From the NCBI GenBank assembly GCA_003550325.1, contig QKWP01000616.1, forward strand, positions 166,566-230,565: 64,000 bases of DNA, in the 5' to 3' direction. The stretch comes from Gigaspora rosea. Taxonomy: Eukaryota > Glomeromycota > Glomeromycetes > Diversisporales > Gigasporaceae. The position numbers were made by a program, and so were the translations under genes. The stretch's first letter is position 1. Every line of letters starts with the position of its first letter. Shown here in pieces: positions 11,235 to 21,800 of the stretch. The notes beneath the pieces were generated by a model. It did not search any database. It was not told the origin of the DNA and saw only the letters and a list, made by a program, of their open reading frames with translations.

Positions 11235-12887
11235 ATGATAATATTACCAAATGAATGTTACTATCAAATTTTTAATAATCTCCGGAATAATCATAGAGAT
11301 TTATTTTCATGTTCACTTGTAAACCGTCATTGGTGTAGAATTGTTATACCAATCTTGTGGAGGAACCCAAGTTTTTATTATAAAGATATAAGACTAGTAA
11401 GAACGTTACTTTCAACATTAAATGCTAAAGAGCAATCTTTATTAATTCCTTTTAAAATTAATCTTCCAAATTATCCAAAACCATTAATTGAATATACAAG
11501 TTATATTACATCTATTAACTATTATTTATATTTTGATGGAGTCAATAATTGGCTTAGAAATGAAAAACTTTTAAATACATATGAACTTGAACAAGCCGTT
11601 AGATGTTCTTTAATTGCAATGATTTTAAGAACTAGCAAAAATTTTAAACATTTAAATTTAAATCAATATACTTGTAATCAATTAGTATTTGAATATCTTT
11701 ATGAGAATACTACTGTTACTTCTTTAAATTTAGATCTCAAGTTTACTTATATTGACCTCACGTGTTCTTATAATGATTTTAAATTTAAGGCATTAGATGA
11801 AGCAGCAAAGATTATCTGCAAGAATTCTACTTTGACTTCTTTTAATATTAAATCAATTCGACTTGGGACTAAAGGAATGAAAAAATTATTAGATGCTCTT
11901 TATAAAAACACTGTCTTAAATTCTTTAGGTTTTTACGATAATCGGATTGGTACCGAAGAGGGAAAGATGTTGGCAAATTTTCTTTGTGAGAACACTACAT
12001 TGAAATCTTTGTATCTTGAAGAGAATTATATTGGATCAGAAGGAGGAAAAGCATTAGCCGATGCACTTTACAAGAATACAACATTAACTTCTCTGGATCT
12101 TAGTAGAAATAATCTTGAATTAGAAGGAGAAATTGCATTAGCCAATGCACTCTACAAGAATACTTCATTAAAAAATTTGAATTTACGAGAAAACAATATT
12201 GGATCAGAAGGAGGAAAAGCATTAGCCAATGCACTTTGTAAGAACTTCACTTTAAAAGATTTGGACCTTAGTTTGAATGAACTTGGATCAGAAGGAGGAA
12301 AAGCACTAGCAGGTGCACTTTGCAAGAACACCACACTAACCACACTGAGTCTTGAACATAATAACCTTGGATCAGAAGGAGGAAAAGCATTAGCAGATGC
12401 ACTTTGCAAGAACTCCACATTGACTTCTTTATATCTTGAAGAGAATAATATTGGATCAGAAGGAGGAAAAGCATTAGCAGATGCACTTTGCAAGAATACT
12501 ACGTTAAAATATTTAGATCTTCGTAATAATAAACTTGGATTAAAAGGAGGAAAAGCATTAATTGATGCACTTTTCAAGAATAATACGTTAACTTATTTAG
12601 ATATTTGTAGTAACAATCTTGGATTCGAAGTAAAAAAAGTATTAGAAGATGCATTTCCTTGGTGTGATTACGAAGATTATGAAGATTACATAGATTGCGA
12701 TGACTACGAGTTTTACGAAGATTATGAAGAAGACTACGAAGATTATGTAGATTACGAAGAATATGTAGATTACGAAGATTATGAAGGTTACGAAGGTTAT
12801 GAAGACTATGAAGATCACGAAGATTACGAAGACTACGAAGATTACGAAGACTACGAAGATTACGAAGATCCCAGGATACTATCCTAA
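11235..12887 (+). CDS. F-box / leucine-rich repeat protein with acidic Asp-Tyr-Glu tail
   Basis: An intact 550-codon single-exon gene. Residues 3-45 form an F-box (LPNECYYQIFNNL, then CSLVNRHWCRI and ILWRNP), which in other eukaryotes binds Skp1 in SCF ubiquitin ligases. From about residue 195 to 475 there are ten ribonuclease-inhibitor-type LRRs of exactly 28 residues, consensus L-C-K-N-T-T-L-x-x-L-x-L-x-x-N-x-I-G-S-E-G-G-K-A-L-A-D-A, a substrate-binding solenoid. Residues 477-545 are a low-complexity acidic tail built of DYE/EDY units coded by GATTACGAA-like repeats. Rhizophagus has very many F-box proteins, and a role in substrate recognition for degradation is the default inference. The neighbouring repeats are nearly identical at the DNA level, suggesting recent unit duplication or gene conversion. 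Confidence 0.9.
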   Translation: MIILPNECYYQIFNNLRNNHRDLFSCSLVNRHWCRIVIPILWRNPSFYYKDIRLVRTLLSTLNAKEQSLLIPFKINLPNYPKPLIEYTSYITSINYYLYFDGVNNWLRNEKLLNTYELEQAVRCSLIAMILRTSKNFKHLNLNQYTCNQLVFEYLYENTTVTSLNLDLKFTYIDLTCSYNDFKFKALDEAAKIICKNSTLTSFNIKSIRLGTKGMKKLLDALYKNTVLNSLGFYDNRIGTEEGKMLANFLCENTTLKSLYLEENYIGSEGGKALADALYKNTTLTSLDLSRNNLELEGEIALANALYKNTSLKNLNLRENNIGSEGGKALANALCKNFTLKDLDLSLNELGSEGGKALAGALCKNTTLTTLSLEHNNLGSEGGKALADALCKNSTLTSLYLEENNIGSEGGKALADALCKNTTLKYLDLRNNKLGLKGGKALIDALFKNNTLTYLDICSNNLGFEVKKVLEDAFPWCDYEDYEDYIDCDDYEFYEDYEEDYEDYVDYEEYVDYEDYEGYEGYEDYEDHEDYEDYEDYEDYEDYEDPRILS

Positions 12888-13917
12888 ATTATAAAAATTA
12901 CATTGCATAGTCTCTCTATATTAAGTTGGTAATTAAACACAAAATCACTAAAACGATGAAAATGTTGAAATATGACTGTAAAAGGGTGATAATTACAGAA
13001 AAAAGATAATCACCAAAGGACTATTATTTTTATATGGCAGATGACATGCCGAATTTTTTTTTTAATATTTCGTGTCTAAATATTTTTGGTTGCCGATATA
13101 TATTAGACAACCGATATTGCTACGTGTATTCTGTCTATACGTATTATTATATTTAAAAAGGGATATTCACAAATAAAATTATCGCTGTGTGAACTCCAAA
13201 ATTGCTCTTTTAAAAGTCTTGATACGTAAAGCCTGTCATTTAAAATAACCAGTGATATTTAATATTTTACGTTTATAAAACAAAATTTACTAAATCTTCA
13301 TGTCAAATCTTTACATTTTCATTAAAATTATTTACATACAATATTTATCATTATCTTAATTATCATAAAAAAATTACAGCCAAATCTTTATAACGATCTG
13401 GTGGTTTGGAAAAAAAAATCGTTAAAAGGAAATGATTTAAATTGTTAAAAATAGTGATGCTTATATTGATTGCATTGTTGAAGTTAAACTTCATAGACTT
13501 GCGATAAAACCATTAAGAAATTTATTAAGCATTATTATTTTTTTTATATTAGTGCTTTACATTTATTGTCAATTTTTTCAAAGCTAATTATTATTGTCTT
13601 CAATTCCTAAGGCTTCTTCAACAGTTTCACGACCTTTATTTGACGTCTGCTTAGTTTGTGGGTTAACTTATTTACAATATGATTCCGTGTCATTAAATTA
13701 AAAAAAAAAAGATAAAGTAAGACCGCTATATCTTCAGCGTTAAGTTTTGTTTCAGAACTATAAGTTTATCGGAATTCGCTGAAGTAAAAGCAGAAAAGAA
13801 GGTATATTGATTCATAATATAAGATTCGTCACCATCAAATATGTAATTTATTAAATATTTGCTTCTAAAGATATTCAATTGGGATTGTTTATTAATTGAA
13901 AAAGAAACTGAACAACC
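12888..13917. other. Intergenic; one possible minus-strand coding tail
   Basis: Mostly non-coding. A minus-strand frame at about 13585-13665 reads QTKQTSNKGRETVEEALGIE and then stops, which looks like the end of a gene exon, but no upstream exon was found. Confidence 0.3.
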
Positions 13918-14077
13918 TTAATTGATGATCCGGATAAGATCGGCACTATTACTATATGGGTGATGGACTAGGAAAACCCGCCTTTGAAGGGGGGTTTCCA
14001 TTTTGAGAAAATGGCGATTATAGTTTGTGTTACCTAAATTTCTGTTGATTTTTTCCCCTGAATTTTTGATTTATTTT

Positions 14078-14170
14078 TAGACATCCAATCATTTGATATC
14101 ACGTGTTTATTTGTTAACTTCTAGACATCCAATCATTTAATAAATAATTTGATCACGTGTTTATTCGTTA
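14078..14170 (+). promoter_or_regulatory. Subterminal direct repeats upstream of the transposase gene
   Basis: AGACATCCAATCATTT followed by ATCACGTGTTTATT occurs twice, at about 14080-14118 and 14123-14170, the second copy ending about 20 bp before the ATG. A CACGTG core is included each time. A looser inverted copy (TGATTGGATGATC) occurs near 16250 at the other end. They could be promoter elements or transposase-binding sites. Confidence 0.45.
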
Positions 14171-14188
14171 TACTACTATACTATCGCT

Positions 14189-15856
14189 ATGTCTTTAAAT
14201 GAAAATAAAGAAAATACATTTGTTCCATCACATATTTTTTTAGAGCAACTAGATTTAAGTGAATATGAAGATAACGAGTTAGTACAAGAAGTTGCACAAG
14301 ATTTATGGAAATTTTTTCAATCCAAAAACTGTGAATGCCGAATGAGAAATACTTTTCAATGTTTTGAAAAAGTTGGATTTAAGCGATTTTTTGAACGACA
14401 TATGCAATTTCGTAGCTTAGATAAAAAAGAACTAGATTTAATTTTAATGGGTCAGCTTATGGCTTTCGAATATAATCAAACAAATGAAGATGCTAAACAG
14501 AAGTTTAATTATCAATTTAATAATGATATTAAACTCTGTAAAAATACATACCTTAAATTAATTGGAGTTGGAAAAGATTATCTTGCTCAAATTAATAAAA
14601 GTTTAAAAACAAAAGGGTTAGTTGAACGATTACACGGCAATACAAAGCGAATTCCTAATACAAAAAACCGTACAAAAATTGATCAGACTGTATCAAATTT
14701 GGTTTTTACATTTATTAGTAATTATGCTAATGTTCATGGGTATCCGTCACCAGGTCGAAATTTACAATATGATACACAGTCAATAATTTACTTGCCAACT
14801 AATGAAGATTATACTAAAGTATATAATAATTTTATCGAATGTCTTAATATTTTTCCTGAAAAGCCATTCGATAAAATTAGTTATAAAAGTTTTGTTCGCA
14901 TTTGGAAAGAGTTATTACCACATATTAAATTTATGACGCCCGGTACAGATTTATGCGAAACTTGTGAAACTTTAAAGGCTGAAATTCGAAGTGCAAATTA
15001 TAATGAGAAAAAAGAATTAATTCAAAAAAGGTTAGATGATCATAAACAAAAAGCAGAAATCGAACGAGAATACTATCGTAATAATATTTTAACAAGTACG
15101 ATATTACCTGATACAATGCATATATGTTACGATTGGGCACAAAATGTTCCTGTGCCTTATTCTCCTCAACAAATCGGTACAACATATTTTAAATCTGCAC
15201 TTCAGGCTCATATTTTTGGTATTTGTAATACTGGACAAAATCCAGCTCAACAATTAAATTATATAATTGCTGAGAATGAATTTCCTCAAGGAATGGGTAA
15301 AAGAGCAAATACAACAATTAATCTTGTTTATAATGGATTGCGACGATTTCATAATCATGAAAAACATTTAAAAGTAACTTGTGATAATTGCTCTGCACAA
15401 AATAAAAATAATCTCTCATTATACTTTTGGTGTTGGCTTATATTAGTTGGCATGTATGATACGGTTGAGGTAAATTTTATGGTAACTGGACATACAAAAT
15501 TTATATGCGATGGATATTTTGGTAATATTAAAACACTTTTTCGAAAAACAGTTATTAACACAGTAGACGATGTTCAAAAAGTAGTTAATAAGTCAACAAA
15601 AAATGGTACCAATAATGGAATATGTTATAATAACGGTAAAGAATGGGCATATTACGATTTTGCTAAATTTTTAAAACCACATTTTAAAGAGCTACCCGGG
15701 ATTTTAAAGTATAATCATTTTTTATTTACTTCCAAAGATCCGGGAAAAGTATTATGTCAAACTGAAGCATATGGTACATATAGCACATTTAATATTCTAA
15801 AAAATAGATTCAACGTTAATGAAGTTCTTGATAAAATTCCTTTAAAATCTTTATAA
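14189..15856 (+). CDS. DDE-like transposase, intact, 555 aa
   Basis: Single open frame. Recognisable blocks are HICYDWAQN (about residue 310), CDNCSAQNKNN (about 397) and GHTKFICDGYFGNIK (about 433). The last two match the widespread eukaryotic transposon domain I know as DUF7869 (N-C-x-G-Q-N-K-N and GHTKFxxDxxFG). The Asp residues in these three blocks are candidate catalytic acids. A CETCETL pair of cysteines (about 256) could bind metal. The N-terminal third has a probable helix-turn-helix region (KNTYLKLIGVGKDYLAQI). It would cut and paste its own element, acting in the nucleus. No stop or frameshift, so it may be active. Confidence 0.8.
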   Translation: MSLNENKENTFVPSHIFLEQLDLSEYEDNELVQEVAQDLWKFFQSKNCECRMRNTFQCFEKVGFKRFFERHMQFRSLDKKELDLILMGQLMAFEYNQTNEDAKQKFNYQFNNDIKLCKNTYLKLIGVGKDYLAQINKSLKTKGLVERLHGNTKRIPNTKNRTKIDQTVSNLVFTFISNYANVHGYPSPGRNLQYDTQSIIYLPTNEDYTKVYNNFIECLNIFPEKPFDKISYKSFVRIWKELLPHIKFMTPGTDLCETCETLKAEIRSANYNEKKELIQKRLDDHKQKAEIEREYYRNNILTSTILPDTMHICYDWAQNVPVPYSPQQIGTTYFKSALQAHIFGICNTGQNPAQQLNYIIAENEFPQGMGKRANTTINLVYNGLRRFHNHEKHLKVTCDNCSAQNKNNLSLYFWCWLILVGMYDTVEVNFMVTGHTKFICDGYFGNIKTLFRKTVINTVDDVQKVVNKSTKNGTNNGICYNNGKEWAYYDFAKFLKPHFKELPGILKYNHFLFTSKDPGKVLCQTEAYGTYSTFNILKNRFNVNEVLDKIPLKSL

Positions 15857-16952
15857 AAAGAAAGTCAAGAATATCTTTACCATGAAATAAGAAAATACGT
15901 AGATATAAAATTTCAAGAGATAACTTGTCCAAAGCCATCGTGGCTTAAATAAATAACTTTTATTTATTTGGGAAAAATCTAAAAGCTTGAATAAATAAAA
16001 AATTTTTTTATTAAATAAAATTTTAAGGTTAGCATTAAATATAATATAACTTAATATATCATTACGTATAAATTAATTACCGTTATCATATTTTTTCAAT
16101 AAACCAGCAATAAAAATTATTCTTATTTATATATGGTATAATATAAAAGTATCGTTCAAAACTAAAACCCGCCTTTATTCTTGTTTTTGTAGCTGAAAAG
16201 TGGAAATTTTTTTTTATATCGCAATTTATTGATGATCTAATTTGTCACTTTTGATTGGATGATCTTTGATCGTGGATCTATTTTTAGAATATGAAATTTT
16301 CGAAGAATTTTTTTTTTCAAATTAAAAAATCTCGATAATTTATTATATCAACATAGGTTAAAAAGTGAAATATATACAGAAAGAAACCGGCACTTTAATT
16401 TGAATCAAAAATCTCAAAATTGATAAAAAAGTGTCAAAGGCGGGTTTTCCTAGTCCATCACCCATATTGGGACAATAGTAAATTTTGGGGATAAGTACAA
16501 TATAAATTTTTATTATATGCAGAAATCTGAAGTCGGTCCAATTAAAAGTATTTTTTTTATTAAGTTAACAGTTCATGTCAATTAATTGAAAGTTGTATAG
16601 CACAATGAGACGCATCTAATGGTGGTTATATCATTCAAATCGGCCCAGTGTACGCTGAGATATCGTTAAAAAACGATTGGCCGACTATATAAAATTTCTA
16701 GTTTGTTTACATAGAATTTTATATAGTTGGCCAATCGTTTTTTGGCGATATCTCAGCGTACACTGGGTCGAATTGAATGCTCTAACTACCATTGGATGCG
16801 TCTCAGTGAGCTCTACAACTTTCAATTAATTGACACGAACTGTTAACTTAATAAAAAAAATACTTTCCATTGGACCGACATCAGATTTCAGCATATAGTA
16901 AAAAACATAGTAATATAAAAATAGTGCCGATCTTATCCGGATTAGCAATTAA

Positions 16953-17230
16953 TATCTTTAATATAATGTCAAAACAAATAAACTTATTTCAATATGTCAA
17001 ATAATATTGATATTAAGCTCATTGTAGGTGGTTTCAAAGTTAAAATCAAAGAATCATATTTTATTTTTCCGATTTAATATGCAACATAGTAAAAATGCTA
17101 TTGAAAGAAAATCCTATTTAGTTTCGAAATGCGTCACTTATTTGTTAACTTCGAAACCCCATTAGTTCTAATTTATAGTAATTTGACTCTTACGTAATTC
17201 GATAGTTTAATTTTAATCATTCTTTAATCA
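16953..17230. other. Short intergenic gap between elements
   Basis: AT-rich, no gene or repeat recognised. Confidence 0.4.
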
Positions 17231-18147
17231 ATAGTTATAACTAGATTTATTGTACGGGTCTTATGTAACAACCCGTGCTTTTTTCACTCATTTATTGGCA
17301 ATGTTTAAAAAATAACTAAATCGGAACACTTTCATATTTGATAAAAATATGAAAGTGTACCAATTTAATTATCTATTATTATTATTATTAAAGTTGTTTT
17401 CACATTTTTAAAAATATTGGGACATTCGCGTCATTAGGTCTTTTTAAATTTTTATTGGATGATGTCGGCATTATTTTGTTTTCGCTTTTTTAAAATTGTC
17501 ATGGATAAATTATTAGGACTTCATTTCTTTAAATAGAATTGCATTATTGTTGGATTTTTGTTAAATTTTTATTGGATAAGTCATACATTATTAGATCTTC
17601 GCTTTTATTCTTTAAAATTCTTTATTTATTGGTTTTTTTTTTAAATTTTATTGTATAGGTCATACATCATACATTATTAGATCTTCGCCTTTAATCTTTG
17701 CTTTCTTTAAATTCTTTATTAGACAGATTCGTATTTTATCAAAATTCTTTTTTGGGCGGATAGCACGTTATTAAGTTTTTGCTTTCTTTAAATTCTAATT
17801 ATACCGAGTCATATGTTATTTTGGTTTACTTTCTTTATATAATTTTCACCGAAAGAAGTTATGTTATTGATATTTTGCACGAAAGAATTTATAATTTAAA
17901 TCATTGATAGATTTTTTTTATTTACGCTGCTATATAATGCATATATTTAATATTTCATTTTTATTGAGGTGAAAGTGACGCACGGGTTGTTACGTCAGAC
18001 CCATACAATAATATAGTTATTATATGGGATTGCATAAATAACTAAATTTGCGTAGATTAACCCATGTCACATGGCCTTCGGCCATATGACCCAGGTTAAC
18101 CCGTGCAAATTTAGTTATTTTCTACAACCCATACAATAACTATAACT
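17231..18147. mobile_element. Non-autonomous TIR element with internal subrepeats
   Basis: Left end AGTTATAACTAGATTTATTG then GGGTCTTATGTAACAACCCG is matched in inverse by CGGGTTGTTACGTCAGACCC (about 17973-18002) and again by CCCATACAATAACTATAACT at the right end (about 18128-18147). Between about 17400 and 17860 lie roughly six degenerate units of about 70-80 bp built on TTATTGGATAxGTCATACATTATTAGATCTTCGCTT. No coding capacity. Confidence 0.6.
18033..18118. repeat. Near-perfect palindrome at the element's right end
   Basis: Arms AATAACTAAATTTGC then TTAACCCATG and CATGGCC mirror GGCCATATGACCCAGGTTAA then GCAAATTTAGTTATT around a GGCCTTCGGCC centre near 18075. It could extrude as a cruciform or fold as a hairpin in RNA. 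Confidence 0.65.
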
Positions 18148-18835
18148 TATCGTTTTTATTTTATCAATTTAAAAATCAAAACATAGTAACAATAATAAAG
18201 TTATGTTGGCATCACTAGACCGAACCATTATAAAATTTGAAAATTTCTGGTCTCGTCATAGAGAGGTTCGTTATAGATGTGTTACTTTTAAGCAGTATAT
18301 TATATAAGTTTATTATACTGTAATACACATGTGAACAATATTAATTTAAAATTCGTAAATTATAAAGTAATCTTTGACTTCACTTCGGCTAATCTCTGTT
18401 GTAATAGTGCATAATCGGTCAAATATAGAGCTGTCTTTCGGGAAAAGTTCGCAATATATTCTGTTCGATTTCAATATTGAATAAAAGAATCATTTTTGGA
18501 TTTCTTAACTAGATTAAAATATTTGACCGTTCATCTTTAAGGTCTTAAAATGAAGTAATGTTTTATCCAGGCTTTCGAATAAAAAAAGTATCTATCGTGG
18601 AAGAGTTTCGAGGTAGTTTTATAATAAAATCTTGAAAAGTTAATTACATTTCCTCGATATCCAAGGTAAAGTTTAAAAATGTATATAAGACCGGTAAATT
18701 TTAATAAAGTAAACGCAAGTTCTCCATTTATTTCAAATAATAATTTCTTAATAAAAACATTAAATACTTATCTCTTGAATTTGACTTTAACCTTAATAAC
18801 CCCTACGAGACTCAATTCGATGGACTGAATTGACT
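18148..18835. other. Intergenic, nothing recognised
   Basis: AT-rich sequence with no credible gene. Confidence 0.4.
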
Positions 18836-21800
18836 TGTAACTTTGTATCGGATTATTATAACTCGAATTCTGTGTAATGAGTTCTTGTAATTCCTTTGAA
18901 TTATACATGTGACCCATATCAGTCTACTGATTGCCCTATAATAAAATCTTTTGGTTTAACACTCTTCTAATAAACCTTGCCTCTTTTAGTTTCATCAGTA
19001 TCAGCTGGTTTATTTAAAAACACCTATACACTTTCCGAAAAATTCTTGCACTTGTGAGAAATTCTTAAATTTACTTATATCAACCTCTCTTTAGATATTA
19101 CCTGACTGGAATCTGACCAAATATTAGCCTACTATAAACCTCATAATACACATTTTGATTCCACCTTCTATCTAGATTATTTTTATTAATATTCTTATTG
19201 ATATCATTTTATTGATATCCCCATATCTGATATTAGCATCACCAGCATCTGCATTTTTATATTATTGTGATAATTTAGTAGTAGATTATCCCTTCAGTCT
19301 CCACATATTGCATATTTGACCCTTGTCAATTCCATGACTTACAGATTAACATATTTATACCTACCTTCTGTAAACAGTTAGAGCTTAATTTGGCTATATT
19401 TTTTTATAGCTCTCCCAATTCAACTGTTACATTTGGTGCTAATTGTATGGATTTGAAACTAATACTTGACCTTATTAAATAAAATATTTGTATTAGCTTT
19501 CTAATAGAACAATTTTTAACAAATTATAAACTTATCTTTGGAATTAAGTATGGCTTAATGTGGGCAAATTCTGCAACTAGTGAACCCTCTGCAGCAACCC
19601 AATCTGGTTTAATGACCTAATCTGGCAAACTTGTGATAGCAATCTAATCTGCCCCAGCAACTACTACAGCCTCAAATTCAGCAGCCTCAATAGCTGCCTA
19701 ATCAACCTTCAGTACTCCAACAACCTAATGCTTTGGATAACCTTGCTGCCCAAATTAGTTAGTTAATTTAGCAGAAACAGGTACCTCCTGCTACGCAAAT
19801 AAATTATAATACTCCAAATAGAGAACTCAGTTTAGTTCCTTATCGACTTTTTTTGGTAGTAACCAAGACCCTCTTACGTGGCTCAACTAAGTTGAGAAAG
19901 CTTTTGCTACCAATTTAATTAATGATAATTGACAAATTTCTATTATCATTTCCTGTTTAAAAGGAGCTGCAGCTATTTGGTAGGCTACAAATCAAGAACA
20001 GTCTAATTATATTAATGGGTATCTGTAAGCTGTACTAAATTTAGTACAAAAAGCTTAATTTAGTACAGTTAAAAAACTAAAATTTAGAAAAAATTTGATT
20101 ATTAACCTTATATCAAATTTTTATAATAGATAAATATATATCTATTTAATCTACTTGTAATTTTAGAAGCATATTTTTTTGATAAAATTTATATTTATTG
20201 TTATTTATTAACCCAAAAATGAATTTAAAAATAAAAAATTATTAAAGTCTAATACAAAATTTTACTTATAATAAAATTTAAAATTTTTATTATTAAATTT
20301 TAATAAAACTATATTTAATATAAAATATTTAATATAAATTAATTTTTTTTGTAAAATATTTTTAATATTTTATAATAATTTATAATAAAATTAAATTTTT
20401 AAACTAAAAATTTTTATTAAAAAATTTAATTAATTTTTAAAGCTTTAAACTAATTTATAATTATCAAAATATTTTATTAATATAATAGCTATAAATTGTT
20501 TTTAAGTTTGTAGAGCTAGTTTTTCTGATTCTAATGATAATAAAATCATTAAATTTGACCAAAAACTCACTGAGTTACAAAGATTTTTATATTTAGTTCA
20601 TACTTATATACGTATATATATATATATAGATTTAAAAAAATATATAATTATAAAAACTAAAATCTATAAATTTTTATAAAATTTTTAGTTAATTTTAATA
20701 AATTTATTTTTACTATAATCAGAAAAGCTAGCTTTATAACTGGTTAAAATTTAATCTATATTGGCTTAGTAAAATTTTTTAATATTAATTTATTTTTACT
20801 CTCTTAAATTGAATTTACTATAAATTTACTATTAGTTTACTATTAATTTACTATAAATTTTATAAGTAAATTTAGCCATTTTTGGATTTGTATCACCTTA
20901 TAAAAATCTAGTAATTTTATTTTAATAATTTTTTTTATACTTTTAAAATCAAATATAGATTAAAAATAATTTATATTTTTATTATTTTTATTATTATATT
21001 ATAAATTTGTATTTTTAATTATTTTTTTTCTACTGTACTAACTTTAGTACAGCAAATTTGGCAAAATATAAGTTTTGGTTAAAGTTAATTTATACAAAAT
21101 TTTTATATGTAACTTATACTAAAATTTTGAATAAAAAAAATATTAGTATTAAAGTATATTTTAGCAAAGTTTTAAGTAAAAATTATTTTTTATTGTTGTA
21201 AAATAATTTTTTTAAACTGTACTAAATTTAGTACAAAGAGCTTATGGATACCCATTAATATTTAAAATGATATAGCCTAGCCAAATTGAAGTTTTGATAC
21301 TAATTTATTACCAGTTTCGGACTCCTACGTTAGAAGGTAAATAGTTTGTGCAGTTAGCCACCTGCAAACAACATCTTGATGAGGATGTAGATACCTATTA
21401 TGCCACTATTCAAGAACTTTTGTGCTGTATAGAATTTGGAAATCAACAATACCCAGAAACTGCCTGCACACAAATCTTTCTTAATGGATTACATTCTAAA
21501 ATTGTTTTCACTGTGCAACTTCTACTTCCAATATATTACAAGCAGCTTACGAGCATGCTAAAACATATGAAGAAGCATGTAGACAAAATTTATTTTACCT
21601 TACTACTTTAGTAAATGCCCTGTACTCTTCCTAGTTACCAGCTACCAGATTTATTTTTTTTGTCTCAAATCCTAATTTTGCTATAGAAAAATTAACATTA
21701 ACTGTTAATAAAATATTAATTCAGCTTCAAGAGCAGAGGCCATATGTCTCTAGAAATTCTTTAAGAATAGTCTGTTACAAATGTGGGAAAGCTAGACATA

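Larger units (their letters stand above)
13957..16464 (+). mobile_element. DNA transposon with 31-bp perfect TIRs, apparently intact
   Basis: Both ends carry the same 31-bp terminal inverted repeat, starting TGGGTGATGGACTAGGAAAA and ending in CGCCTTTGA (13957-13987 and 16434-16464). The flanks allow a TA duplication (13955-13956 and 16465-16466) or, with slightly shorter ends, ATAT. A single gene for a DDE-like transposase fills the middle. Short subterminal copies of the TIR core (AAAACCCGCCTTT near 16165) and direct repeats upstream of the gene may be transposase-binding sites. The superfamily is not certain. Confidence 0.85.
13918..16952. mobile_element. Foldback element split by the 2.5-kb transposon
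   Basis: The right part (16467-16952) is a large palindrome: arms of roughly 230 bp meet near 16700, with blocks such as CAGTGTACGCTGAGATATCG in both orientations. Its outer end, ATAGTGCCGATCTTATCCGG at 16921-16940, is matched in reverse complement by CCGGATAAGATCGGCACTAT at 13930-13949, which lies on the other side of the transposon. Thus the element once ran from 13918 to 16952 without the insert and was about 0.5 kb. No coding capacity. The insert is therefore younger than the foldback element. Confidence 0.8.

Noticed and set aside
12152-12577. Minus-strand open frame of 141 codons opposite the LRR gene
   Set aside because: It is the antisense of the 84-bp LRR units; its repeat pattern follows the sense gene exactly and its period keeps any frame open.
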